NCBI RefSeq assembly: GCF_018449515.1
Contig: NZ_JAAVUQ010000038.1
Coordinates: 1-64,000, forward strand
Reading direction: 5' to 3'
DNA: 64,000 nucleotides
Source of the DNA: Caballeronia sp. dw_19
GTDB lineage: Bacteria; Pseudomonadota; Gammaproteobacteria; Burkholderiales; Burkholderiaceae
Positions 25,754-34,680 of this stretch are shown piece after piece. How positions within the stretch are numbered: position 1 is the first letter of the stretch; every line of letters starts with the position of its first letter. The notes below the pieces were generated by a model. That model did not search any database, was not told where the DNA came from, and was given only the letters and a program-made list of their open reading frames with translations. A program made the position numbers and the translations under genes.

Positions 25754-26788
25754 TCAATTCATGCACGCTTCGCGGACCTTCACGACGATCTTGCCGAAGG
25801 CGCCGCGCTTCAGGTGAGCGAAGGCTTCCTTGACTTCGGAGAACGAGTACGACGCGTCGATGACTGGCTTGAGCCCGCGTACATCGACTGCGCGGATCAA
25901 ATCTTCGAGTACACGACGTGGACCCACTGCAATCGCAACAATCGAAACACGGCTGCCAAGCATCGGCATGATGGGCAAGGTCACCGAATCCGACTCCAGC
26001 AGGCCAATGATCGAGATGCGGCCGCCGGGAGCCACAGCCTGAAGCGAAAGGCCGAGATTATCGCCGCCAGCCATCTCAAGGATATGCTCGGCTCCGCGAC
26101 CGTCTGTCAGCCGGCGTACTTCGTTTTGCCAGTCAGGATGCGTATTGCGGTTGATGCCGTGCGTTGCACCCAGTTCCTTGGCGCGTGCAATCTTGCTGTC
26201 GCTGGTAGTCGTCACGATGACGCGTGCGCCGTTCGCCGCGGCAATCTGGATCGCAAAGAGTGACACCCCACCTGTTCCCTGAACGACGACCGTCTGACCC
26301 GCGTGCAGATTACCTTCCTCGATAAGCGCCATCCAGGCGGTCAGTGCTGCTACCGGTAGGGTGCTTGCCTCTTCCGGGGTCATCGACTTCGGAGCGAGTA
26401 CGCACCACTCGGCAGGCGTCGCAACATACTCGGCCAGCATGCCTGGAATCGGGCCGCCTTGCGTGGGCGAATCCGCCCACGACAACGGCGCGCCATCGAC
26501 CCAATTCGCGATATAGGTCGAGATGACCTTGTCGCCCACCGAGAAACGCGTGACACCTTCGCCGAGTGCAACAACGCGGCCCGTCATGTCGGAGGCCGGG
26601 GTAAACGGAAAGTTGAGGTCCGAGCCCATGCCATCTGCGGCGACCACCAGATCACGATAATTCAGCGAAACCGCTTCGACCTCGACGAGGATTTCTCCAG
26701 CCTTGGGGGTAGGGCGTGCGACTGTATTCAGCGCGAGCTTGTCAACGCCGTAGGCGGGGATTTCCCAGCGCTTCATGGTTTCGGACAT
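25754..26788 (-). CDS. Medium-chain dehydrogenase/reductase, zinc-independent type
   Basis: 344 residues starting MSETMKRWEIPAYG. The GroES-like domain (KAGEILVEVEAVSLNYRDLV) and nucleotide-binding motif (VVQGTGGVSLFAIQIA) mark a quinone-oxidoreductase/alcohol-dehydrogenase-like MDR. The catalytic-zinc cysteine/histidine pattern is absent. Start 26788 is supported by CGGAG nine bases upstream; a longer N-terminus to 26872 is unlikely. It is divergent from a LysR-type regulator (27116) that probably controls it. Confidence 0.88.
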   Translation of the reverse strand: MSETMKRWEIPAYGVDKLALNTVARPTPKAGEILVEVEAVSLNYRDLVVAADGMGSDLNFPFTPASDMTGRVVALGEGVTRFSVGDKVISTYIANWVDGAPLSWADSPTQGGPIPGMLAEYVATPAEWCVLAPKSMTPEEASTLPVAALTAWMALIEEGNLHAGQTVVVQGTGGVSLFAIQIAAANGARVIVTTTSDSKIARAKELGATHGINRNTHPDWQNEVRRLTDGRGAEHILEMAGGDNLGLSLQAVAPGGRISIIGLLESDSVTLPIMPMLGSRVSIVAIAVGPRRVLEDLIRAVDVRGLKPVIDASYSFSEVKEAFAHLKRGAFGKIVVKVREACMN

Positions 26789-27115
26789 CAGAGGTACTCC
26801 GGAGTAGTCAGGGGAGGGGTATGGGCTGGAGGCGTTAGCTTCATGCCCATACGTAAAGATCGTAAAGATCAAAGTGGCTGCAATGTATCTGTCGGCTCCC
26901 CTTAGATAAATGCACTAAAGTCGAATTGATTTTTCGTCTCCATCTGACAAAGGAGTGCGCTCCATACACTTGAACCACCAAACGCTGAGCAGGGAATTGT
27001 CCGGCGGCGACGGACAATCAATTCTCCAACGCTCGCTTTTACCGGTCTGCGTAAGGCTTTAAACTACGCGTGCCCCGCTGTCTCCTTCGCGGGCAACATC
27101 AACAAGGAGAAGACA
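26789..27115. promoter_or_regulatory. Divergent intergenic region, dehydrogenase/LysR
   Basis: 327 bases separate the divergent starts. AAGGAGAAGACA provides the ribosome site for the LysR gene. No unambiguous T-N11-A operator could be picked among several weak candidates. Confidence 0.35.
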
Positions 27116-28045
27116 ATGGTCCAGCGTGCCGATGTCTCGGTAGCCGAAATATCTTCATTTGAGGCGGTGGTGCGCACTGGAAGCTTTACGGGAGCGGCTG
27201 AACTTCTGGGCATCAGTAAGTCGAGCGTTGGCAAGAATATCCAGCGTCTTGAAGAACGTCTTGCGACACGGCTCTTCCAACGAACGACCCGCGCCGTCAG
27301 GCTCACCGCGGACGGAGAAACCTATCTGCGTGCGACGCAGGTCGCCTTGCGCAGCCTTCGCGAAGCGGAGCAGGAGATTGCCGCGAGCAAGGATGAAATA
27401 GCCGGGCGCGTGAGGCTCAACCTGCCCGCCTCGTTTGGAAGACTCTTCTTTCCGGCTTTGCATGCGCTGCGCCGCCGGTACCCCAAGCTGACGCTCGACC
27501 TCGCGTTCAGCGACCGCATGTCCGACCCTGTTGCAGACGGCTGGGACATCGTGGTCCGCGTCGGAGAGCTGTCAGCGACCAGCGATATGGTCGTGCGCAA
27601 GCTGTGCGACACGCGCTTTGGTCTCTACGCTTCACCCGGCTATATTGCGGAACGCGGAGAGTTGAAGTCTGTAGCGGACCTGGATGACCACGACGCCATC
27701 ATCTTCCGGGGGTCGTCGGGGCGTCTGAATCCGTGGATGTTGAACGACGGCGGTTATGTGCGGCACATCGCTCCTGACGCGGCCATCGTGCTGGAAGACG
27801 GGGAGGTGCTCATTGATGCTCTGGTCAACGGAATGGGTATTTCACAACTCCTTGACCGGATAGCGCAGCCACACGTGGAGGCGGGACGGTTGCGACACCT
27901 CCTTCCTGATGCCGACGTCGATGGTCCGCCGGTTCACGCGCTCATTCCTTCTGGCCAGAAGATGGCGTCCAGAACGCGCGTCGTGCTGAACGATCTTGCC
28001 GACGACGTGAAGCGTACCTTCGAGCAGAAGCCGAAACATCAGTGA
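27116..28045 (+). CDS. LysR-family transcriptional regulator
   Basis: 309 residues. The N-terminal winged helix (EISSFEAVVRTGSFTGAAEL, with ISKSSVGKNIQRLEERLATRLFQRTTR following) and a two-lobed effector-binding domain (~95-300) are typical. Good ribosome site AAGGAG upstream. Divergent from the medium-chain dehydrogenase and followed on the same strand by an MFS exporter 190 bases later, so it may control both. The effector is unknown. Confidence 0.9.
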   Translation: MVQRADVSVAEISSFEAVVRTGSFTGAAELLGISKSSVGKNIQRLEERLATRLFQRTTRAVRLTADGETYLRATQVALRSLREAEQEIAASKDEIAGRVRLNLPASFGRLFFPALHALRRRYPKLTLDLAFSDRMSDPVADGWDIVVRVGELSATSDMVVRKLCDTRFGLYASPGYIAERGELKSVADLDDHDAIIFRGSSGRLNPWMLNDGGYVRHIAPDAAIVLEDGEVLIDALVNGMGISQLLDRIAQPHVEAGRLRHLLPDADVDGPPVHALIPSGQKMASRTRVVLNDLADDVKRTFEQKPKHQ

Positions 28046-28234
28046 GGTTTGTCGTCGTGGAGCAGCAGGTTTCCGGCCGCAGAAGCTCCACCTGATTGTC
28101 AGCCTGACGGAGACGGTCTGGCCACGACAGCGCGGTTTATCTGAAGAGCAATGCATCGCACAATGGCGCCGCTATCTCGCCTTGCATGAACGTCCAATGG
28201 CGTTTCGCGTACCCATCTTCAGATACGGCTCTCA

Positions 28235-29806
28235 ATGAACCCTGCAACCTCACACGTCGCCTCACGTCGCGACAAGCTGCTGATTCTGCTCACCGTGTGC
28301 CTCGCTGCGGTCCTGTTGCCGCTTGCATTATCTGGCGGTGCGGTGGCGACCCCCGCCATTGGGCGCGATTTGGGCGGAAGCCCGGCGTCCCTGACCTGGG
28401 TCACGAATGCCTACATGCTCAGCTTTGGCAGTCTGTTGATGGCAGCCGGCGCACTGGCCGATCAGTTCGGGCGCAAGCGTCTCTTCGTCATTGGACTGGG
28501 CGGCTTCATCGTCAGCTCGTTTGCAATCAGCCTTGCCCCTTCGGTTTTCTGGCTCGACATCCTGCGCGCCATACAAGGGATTGTGTCCGCAGCGTCGCTC
28601 GCGGCCGGCTCTGCGGCATTAGCCCAGGAGTTCGACGGGCATGCGCGAACCCGAGCGTTCAGCATGCTTGGCACGAGCTTCGGGATTGGACTTGCATTTG
28701 GTCCGCTCATGGCCGGGACGCTGATTGAATACTTCGGGTGGCGCTCTCTCTTCATCACGACGGGTGCGATCGCGGCGGTTGCCTTCATGTTCGGCGTGCC
28801 GCGCATGCGCGAGTCGCGCGATCCGAACGCTGCGGGACTCGACTACCCGGGCACCATCACTTTCAGCGCGACGCTCGTGCTCTTCACGACCGCCATCATC
28901 CAGGCGCCGGAGAGCGGCTGGGGCAGCCCGCTGATTGTCGGCTTGCTCGCGGCTTCCGTGGTGACGCTGGTGGCTTTCATCATGGTGGAGACCCGTGCCC
29001 GACGCCCGATGCTCGACCTGAGCCTCTTCAAATACGTGCGCTTCATCGGTGTGCAGATCCTGCCGCTCGGCACCTGCTACAGCTATATCTTGCTGGTGGT
29101 CATGCTGCCGCTGCGGCTCATCGGCGCTGAAGGTATGAGCGAAATGGATTCGGGCCTGTTGATGATTGCACTCTCGGCACCCATGCTGGTTGTCCCGATT
29201 GCAGTCGCATCGCTCACGCGCTGGGCCTCCCCGGGTGTGCTGTCTGGCCTCGGTTTCCTGATTGCCGCGGCAGGTCTTTACTGGCTGAGCCTGGTTGACT
29301 TCAGCGCATCGAAGACAGCACTGCTAATGCCGATGCTCATTATCGGTATTGGCACGGGTATGCCGTGGGGCCTGATGGATGGCCTGTCCGTAAGTGTGGT
29401 ACCGAATGACCGGGCAGGCATGGCCTCCGGCATCTTCGGCACGACCCGCGTCGCCGGAGAAGGCACGGGACTCGCGATTGGCACCGCAATCCTTGCTGCG
29501 CTCGCCAATACGAGCCTCGCGCATCGGGTGCCAGAAGGTGGGCCGGAATTGAGCGCACGGGTGGCCGAAGCTGCGCAGCGGCTGACCAACGGCGACATCG
29601 CGGCCGCTGCTGCCGCGCTTCCGGAAGTCAGTCGTCATGCGCTCTCGCTGAGCTATGCCGACGCGTTCGTGGGACTGCTTCACGTGCTGATCGTCATCAC
29701 GCTGCTTTCTGCTTTCGCGACGTTCGCGTTCCTTAGCCGGACCCGCACGCAGGGCGATGGTTTCGAGCGGGATGAAAAGGGTGTTGAGGCCGCAACGAGT
29801 GCCTGA
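28235..29806 (+). CDS. MFS drug transporter, DHA2 (14-helix) type
   Basis: 523 residues with about 14 hydrophobic segments. The motif-A region LADQFGRKRLFVIGL after the second helix and LTWVTNAYMLSFGSLLM are characteristic of EmrB/QacA-like DHA2 exporters, which expel drugs or toxic organics by proton antiport. It follows the LysR gene in the same direction. A strong hairpin lies about 55 bases after the stop (29862-29892). Confidence 0.9.
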   Translation: MNPATSHVASRRDKLLILLTVCLAAVLLPLALSGGAVATPAIGRDLGGSPASLTWVTNAYMLSFGSLLMAAGALADQFGRKRLFVIGLGGFIVSSFAISLAPSVFWLDILRAIQGIVSAASLAAGSAALAQEFDGHARTRAFSMLGTSFGIGLAFGPLMAGTLIEYFGWRSLFITTGAIAAVAFMFGVPRMRESRDPNAAGLDYPGTITFSATLVLFTTAIIQAPESGWGSPLIVGLLAASVVTLVAFIMVETRARRPMLDLSLFKYVRFIGVQILPLGTCYSYILLVVMLPLRLIGAEGMSEMDSGLLMIALSAPMLVVPIAVASLTRWASPGVLSGLGFLIAAAGLYWLSLVDFSASKTALLMPMLIIGIGTGMPWGLMDGLSVSVVPNDRAGMASGIFGTTRVAGEGTGLAIGTAILAALANTSLAHRVPEGGPELSARVAEAAQRLTNGDIAAAAAALPEVSRHALSLSYADAFVGLLHVLIVITLLSAFATFAFLSRTRTQGDGFERDEKGVEAATSA

Positions 29807-29861
29807 GCTAGTCACAGGACCAGCAGTTTTTTTGTAATCCGACAAATGGCTTTTGATCCTG

Positions 29862-29892
29862 ATCGCCCGCCAGGTGAACCTGAGCGGGCGAT
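29862..29892. terminator. Strong hairpin downstream of MFS gene
   Basis: The stem ATCGCCCGC/GCGGGCGAT encloses a second inner stem (CAGG-TGAA-CCTG). No T-run follows, so it is either a rho-assisted terminator or an mRNA-stabilising structure for the MFS transcript. Confidence 0.5.
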
Positions 29893-30194
29893 AACGCGGT
29901 TGATGGGTACATGATCTGGAACGGTTGCGCTCATACACCTTGCGCCGTGAGCCATGCCTGCCACTGCAGCTATCAGACTCGACGTCTTGTATGGCCCATG
30001 CCAGCGGTTTGTGCCACCTCGGTGACTGTATAAAGCCGCACGCGAGCCCGCACCCCTCAATTCCCACGCCATAACTCCGCAGTCAGCGCTGCGCACTGCT
30101 GCCGGTCAAGCGCCATGATTGTTCGACGGCAAAGAGAAATCAATTCGTTAAACTGATCTTTATCCGATGAGGCAGGGTGATTAAGCTTGTGTTG

Positions 30195-30217
30195 TCTGGA
30201 GGCGAGTTGCCTCCAGA
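30195..30217. other. Perfect hairpin in intergenic region
   Basis: TCTGGAGGC-GAGTT-GCCTCCAGA: nine-base perfect stem, five-base loop. No T-run follows, and the small genes at 30238-30545 start downstream. It could be an operator or mRNA structure. Confidence 0.45.
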
Positions 30218-30273
30218 AGCCAACTGAAGGTCATGCCATGACCACGCACTCATTCGTCAATCTGGAGATTCAA

Positions 30274-30378
30274 ATGGTTTCGCGATTTGCTCGCGCATCG
30301 TTCGCGTTGATTCTTGCCGCTGCGAGTGGCCGGAGGTTCTGGATATCTTCATGGAGAAAAGAATGGCTATTGCATTGA
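30274..30378 (+). pseudogene. Possible truncated exported protein
   Basis: The frame starting MVSRFARASFALILAAAS looks like a signal peptide but then switches into an unlikely sequence and stops after 34 codons. I read this as the 5' end of a secreted-protein gene that lost its remainder. Low certainty; it may be non-coding. Confidence 0.25.
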
Positions 30379-30545
30379 TCGTAGTCGGTTTCCTCGTTAC
30401 CCTTGTCGGCGGTCCGAGTTTCGTTGACCATGCGTCCAAAACCCAGGTAACGAAGTTTCTGCAGGAAGAGCAATCGTCACAGCAGGGCGCAACACTCACA
30501 CCCGCCCCGGCAGTTTCCGCGCGGAACGGCAGCAGCACCTCGTAA
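30363..30545 (+). CDS. Small single-pass membrane protein
   Basis: 60 residues. One membrane helix (MAIALIVVGFLVTLVGGPSF) is followed by a hydrophilic tail rich in Ser, Gln and Ala. GGAG lies six bases before the ATG at 30363, which selects this start over the ATG at 30351. No family recognised. It stands between the MFS gene and a small CxxC protein. Confidence 0.45.
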   Translation: MAIALIVVGFLVTLVGGPSFVDHASKTQVTKFLQEEQSSQQGATLTPAPAVSARNGSSTS

Positions 30546-30775
30546 CCGAAGGAAGTCGGATTGTTGGCTCTCTTACCAGGCGCGAGCGTCATTACTCCGG
30601 TTTCCCGCGCGCGAAAATAGCCGCGCTGAAACAGCAACGGCATCGGAGTGACCCGGCAAGACGACAAGCGCGCTCGGCAATAGTCACTGTCGATACAGCG
30701 TCAAAGCTGCCGCGTACCCGTTGAATCCTGCGTAGCGGCACCCGCCGGGCTCACCACGACCGGAACAAATTCATC

Positions 30776-31018
30776 ATGGAACATTCTTTATTGGCATTTG
30801 GCAAGGCTGCGGGCGGCTTCGCCACAACGCCCAAACTCATCGATCACGAAGAGTGCTTCGTCTGCGGCTCGATCGATGTGTCTATCGCGGGTCAGGATCA
30901 CGCGTCGGGCCTGGAGTTCGTGCCCGGCGAGCGCGCGAAGGCGGCCGGCGGCGTTATGGTGGCGCCCTCGATCGTCGTCGAGTGCCATAGCTGCGGCGTG
31001 ATATACACGCTCGGCTAG
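30776..31018 (+). CDS. Small CxxC protein, probable zinc ribbon
   Basis: 80 residues with two cysteine pairs, C28-x2-C31 (ECFVCGS) and C70-x2-C73 (ECHSCGV), spaced as in a zinc ribbon. The segment between (SIAGQDHASGLEFVPGERAK) is not from a known domain. A small metal- or nucleic-acid-binding protein is the likely type. It has no operon partner on its strand, and its function is unknown. Confidence 0.55.
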   Translation: MEHSLLAFGKAAGGFATTPKLIDHEECFVCGSIDVSIAGQDHASGLEFVPGERAKAAGGVMVAPSIVVECHSCGVIYTLG

Positions 31019-31231
31019 CCGACTAACATGGCTCATCGTCTTCCATATGTCAAGTAATCCTAACGTCTGAGATGTCCAGTGTCGCTTTCATTGCAGTACC
31101 TTAGCGCGTACGCGCCAACAGGAAAAATTAATCTGTTTTCGATGTTGGCATCGTCCACTTAAGCACCGCGAAGATAAATCAAGTGGGTTCGACAAGACAA
31201 TTCGATCATATCGAATTGTCCGGGGGGATTC

Positions 31232-32266
31232 TTATTCGAAGGCGCTCGTGACCATGTCTCGGGCATGGACATCAGAAAGCCTTGTTGGTCCGGTAGGCGA
31301 CGTGCCCCCAATCGAGTGCAAAACGCTGACCGGTAGCTGAAGGTCGCCGGACGGGGTCACGCCCTTGCGCAGCAACTGGCATCGTTCGAAGAGCTCAGCA
31401 ATCCACTCGACGAAGACGCGCACCTGCGGCGAAAGATGGCGGTTTGCGGGGTACACCGCGGAGACTGGAAAAGGCTGCCGGCGCCACTTTGGCAGAACCT
31501 CGATCAGTGCGCCTGACGCAAGATGCGGCAGCGCGAGAAAGTGCGGGACCTGGATCAATCCGTGCCCTTGCAGGCCGCATTGGAGGTAGGCATCCCCATC
31601 GTTTGCAGCGAGCTTTGAGCGCATTCTGATTTCAACTGGTTTGCCGTCCACCACGAAGTCCATCTCAACTATCCGGCCGTTGCGGCTCGAGAAATAGTTC
31701 ACCGCGCAATGGTCTTTAAGGTCATTGAGTGCGAGAGGCGCACCATGCTGTGCCAGATAGGACGGGCTTGCGACTGTAACGAACTCCGACACGCCGACGC
31801 GGCGTGCGACCAGCGTCGAATCCTGCAGTGGACCCATGCGGATCGCACAGTCGACACCGTCCTGTACAAGGTCGACCGCCTTGTCACCAACGCCCAGCAT
31901 CAGGTCGATGTCAGGGTATCGCGCGTGGAACTCGCTGATTGCGGGTACGACCATCAGCCTGCCGAGCGACCCCGGCAGTTCCACTTTGAGCTTTCCTCTC
32001 GGCGCGCCGATACTGGAAAATGAGTTTTCGGAGTCTTCAACGTCCGCAAGAATGCGAGAGCAGCGATCGTAGTAGGCGGCGCCGTCCGGCGTGAGGCTGA
32101 TACGCCGGGTCGTGCGGTTGAGCAGGCGAACCTTCAGATAAGCCTCAAGGTTCTGGACGATGGTCGTCACCGAGGAGCGTGTCATGTCGAGACCGTCGGC
32201 GGCGCCGGAGAAGCTATTGCTGTCGACCACGCGAGTGAACACGTGCATTGCCTGAAGTTTATCCAT
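31232..32266 (-). CDS. LysR-family transcriptional regulator
   Basis: 344 residues. HTH with QAMHVFTRVVDSNSFSGAAD and the RLLNRTTRRISLTPDG end of the wing; effector domain ~95-300 (VELPGSLGRLMVVPAISEFH). The C-terminal extension of about 40 residues beyond the normal LysR length is unusual. It lies 29 bases after the ChaC gene on the same strand, so the two are probably cotranscribed. Target unknown. Confidence 0.88.
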   Translation of the reverse strand: MDKLQAMHVFTRVVDSNSFSGAADGLDMTRSSVTTIVQNLEAYLKVRLLNRTTRRISLTPDGAAYYDRCSRILADVEDSENSFSSIGAPRGKLKVELPGSLGRLMVVPAISEFHARYPDIDLMLGVGDKAVDLVQDGVDCAIRMGPLQDSTLVARRVGVSEFVTVASPSYLAQHGAPLALNDLKDHCAVNYFSSRNGRIVEMDFVVDGKPVEIRMRSKLAANDGDAYLQCGLQGHGLIQVPHFLALPHLASGALIEVLPKWRRQPFPVSAVYPANRHLSPQVRVFVEWIAELFERCQLLRKGVTPSGDLQLPVSVLHSIGGTSPTGPTRLSDVHARDMVTSAFE

Positions 32267-32295
32267 GGTTACTCACTTGGACTGCAAGCCGCGAC

Positions 32296-32994
32296 TCACG
32301 CCGTGGCATTGGGCGCACCCTGGGAATCGTGACGCGGGTGCTGATGGAAGCGTTTGAGTTCGCCGGCTAGTGCTTCGATATATCTGTCATGCAGCCCGCA
32401 CTGCGAAAGCGAGTCATACAGTCTGAAGACATACTCGGCATTACTGCCGATTTGCCCGGTCGCAGCGGCAATCAGGGGCGCGACGGCGCTGATGCATGAA
32501 TCCGTCCTGTACTGCTCGCCTGCCGTATTCGCGACGAAGGCGATGGCGTGAGTGTGGATGCCGCATTCGAGTGTGACCGACGCCCAGGTCGGACGATAAG
32601 AGCCGAGCACCATCTCGCGAATCCAGACTGCCTTGAGGTCCTCGCGCATGGTGTTGGGCGTGAGCCTCAATGCGAGGCCCGTTGTGTGTCCGCCGGCCTC
32701 GAGCGCAAGCATCCTTCCCGGCGTCTCCGGGCTGCCTCTACCGATGGTCATCGACAGGCAGAAACTGCGATGCCACTCGTGCAGAGTCGCCACGTCCCTG
32801 CGATCGAAATCCACCATCGGATTCCACATGAGCGAGCCGTACGCGAAAATCCACACGTCATTGTTCACGCATGCCGGCTGCTCCTTCAAAGTCTCGGCGA
32901 GCGAGGCTTCGATTCGCTCCGACGTCCAGAGGTTCGGTAGTGACCGGAACTTCTCCAGGTAGGCGCCCGAGTCAAGCGCCTGTCTTGTCAGCAT
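32296..32994 (-). CDS. chaC: Glutathione-specific gamma-glutamylcyclotransferase ChaC
   Basis: 232 residues. The family signature VWIFAYGSLMWNP is clear, followed by the TIGRGSPETPGRMLALEAGG region and a long C-terminal helical part (TDSCISAVAPLIAAATGQIG). ChaC cleaves glutathione to 5-oxoproline and Cys-Gly in the cytosol. The ATG at 32994 (MLTRQALDSG) matches the start of E. coli ChaC and has GGAA upstream; the frame is open further 5' but without support. Upstream partner of the LysR gene. Confidence 0.88.
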   Translation of the reverse strand: MLTRQALDSGAYLEKFRSLPNLWTSERIEASLAETLKEQPACVNNDVWIFAYGSLMWNPMVDFDRRDVATLHEWHRSFCLSMTIGRGSPETPGRMLALEAGGHTTGLALRLTPNTMREDLKAVWIREMVLGSYRPTWASVTLECGIHTHAIAFVANTAGEQYRTDSCISAVAPLIAAATGQIGSNAEYVFRLYDSLSQCGLHDRYIEALAGELKRFHQHPRHDSQGAPNATA

Positions 32995-33547
32995 CGTTGT
33001 TCCGTTCCAGATGGGTGTGCCGCGGCCCCAAAAGGGGCGCAGCATGGCTACGCGTGCCATGGCTGCGCAAGTATGCTGCTCGCACGCCTTGAGATAAACC
33101 CGTCGTTTGGAAACGCATTGGCCACTAAAAGCTGACAATTCTTTGTGCGTCGTTCCCTGAAGGCTCTATCGCATCGCGCGGTGGAGAACATAAGAAAACC
33201 TCCGGCGGCTGGCAGCCTCTGAGGCTGAACTAAATGCGGCTGCCACAGAAGAAAAGCATGCGCGTCCGGTGGGTGAAATAAGTTTTCTCATTGCACGGAA
33301 CGATCGCATTTGCCAGATTGACCCCCGCACGACATCAGGCGAGAGTCGTAACTCGAGTGTCGGTATCGACTTACGGGTTCGTCGGGCGCGCCGGATAATG
33401 CCATGGCGTTCGACGGTTCCCATTCCAACGGACGCATGCTAGCCGGAAGGAAGGCCGGCTAGCCCATGGCACCGCAAAACGGGCCAGTCGCTGCTTCTCT
33501 GTCCCGGGAGTTGGCCACACCCCGGGACAGCGAGTCGTTACGCTCGC
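32995..33547. other. Intergenic stretch, nothing supported
   Basis: About 550 bases between the chaC start and the DUF3331 gene end. A minus-strand frame at 33166-33423 has arginine/serine-rich random-looking composition and no ribosome site. Confidence 0.4.
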
Positions 33548-34111
33548 TCACCCGTCGCCTACCTTCCGAAGTGCGGACGCTCGAATCATCGCGTCGCCAT
33601 TGAGGGGCTGGACCAGGCCCCGGGTCCTGGGCTTGTATACCGAATCACCTCTGCTAATGTGTTCTCCCGACAGCGCGCACTGACCAGAGTGGCGTGCAAG
33701 AGCAGGGGACCAAACCTGCTCTTCATAGTTGCAAAGCGTTGGGTCGTGCCAGGAGACGACCACGAGATTGTTAGCCAGGTATTCGAGGACGTTTACGGTA
33801 AAACTCCGGGCGTTGGGGTCGTATGCCGGCTGTCTCGCCGACAGATGTTTCAATTGGAGACATGCGAGTTCCTCACGGAACTCTTCCGGAACGGCGGCGA
33901 AGTGCAGGAGCGCAGACAGCGTGCGTACCCACGGGTCCGTACCAGCCGGCAGCGCACCGCCGAAAGCCGGACGACGATGACCGACTCGGCCAGGGCCGGC
34001 CGTGTATGACCGTGGAGGGCACGCAGGCTGGAGGCTGGCAGGAGTGTGCACCGAGGCTGTTTCCAAAAGAGGCTCCTCGCAAGCATTGCAGGGTTCATTT
34101 TTTAACATCAC
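33548..34111 (-). CDS. DUF3331-type protein
   Basis: 187 residues. The C-terminal half (~105-187) carries the DUF3331 pattern: NNLVVVSWHDPTLCNYEEQVW, HSGQCALSGEHISRGDSVYK and LNGDAMIRASAL. DUF3331 is mostly known from Burkholderia and relatives, and its function is not known. The N-terminal ~70 residues are low-complexity and may not be part of the native gene. Three near-palindromes lie 420-520 bases upstream. Confidence 0.7.
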   Translation of the reverse strand: MMLKNEPCNACEEPLLETASVHTPASLQPACPPRSYTAGPGRVGHRRPAFGGALPAGTDPWVRTLSALLHFAAVPEEFREELACLQLKHLSARQPAYDPNARSFTVNVLEYLANNLVVVSWHDPTLCNYEEQVWSPALARHSGQCALSGEHISRGDSVYKPRTRGLVQPLNGDAMIRASALRKVGDG

Positions 34112-34532
34112 TTCCTCTCATCAGGTAATAGTCGAAGCGGTTATCGAACACCATGAGAAAAAGCCACAGCGGCTATTGACGGCAGACTTTGGAAAAGGCC
34201 ATGGTTCGCCGGTAGACGCTCTTGTTGAGCGAGGAAACGAAGGTACACGCGATATAGGCGTTACAGCCCATGAATAACCAGCTATGCAGAACGTGTGACA
34301 CGGAGAATTCCTTTTAGACGGTGATGCGTTAAAGGAAAATGGTCAGGAGAAGCGGCCAGCAGGGGAAGGCAAGCCGATCGCGATTCTGCACAGGGGACGG
34401 TGAACGGTGTGCGGGATATATCACCTGGTCATCCGGAGCGCATGGGCCGCAATGACTGAAGCGTAGATGGAGCGAGGGGGGGAAGCTATTCTACGGTTGG
34501 GTGTAGTGATGCTTCCATAGGGTGTCTTCGAT

Positions 34533-34633
34533 ATACGACCGTATAACATAGGTGCCAGGCAGACTGAAGCGCATACGGCCGTATCCAGGGGGAAACGATT
34601 AACAGATACTTCACCACCCATATACGGACGTAT
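34533..34633. promoter_or_regulatory. Cluster of three ATACG-N2-CGTAT near-palindromes
   Basis: ATACGACCGTAT (34533-34544), ATACGGCCGTAT (34573-34584) and ATACGGACGTAT (34622-34633), spaced 40 and 49 bases. The middle copy is a perfect palindrome. They look like repeated operators for a dimeric regulator. They lie in a 569-base gene-free stretch between the antiporter 3' end and the DUF3331 start, both on the minus strand. Confidence 0.55.
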
Positions 34634-34680
34634 ATACCGGAGAGTGGATGCGGAGGGATTGCCAGGTTCATCATGCCGTT

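Noticed and set aside
33166..33423. Minus-strand frame of 85 codons between chaC and the DUF3331 gene
   Set aside because: Arg/Ser-rich composition, no ribosome site, no conserved segment.
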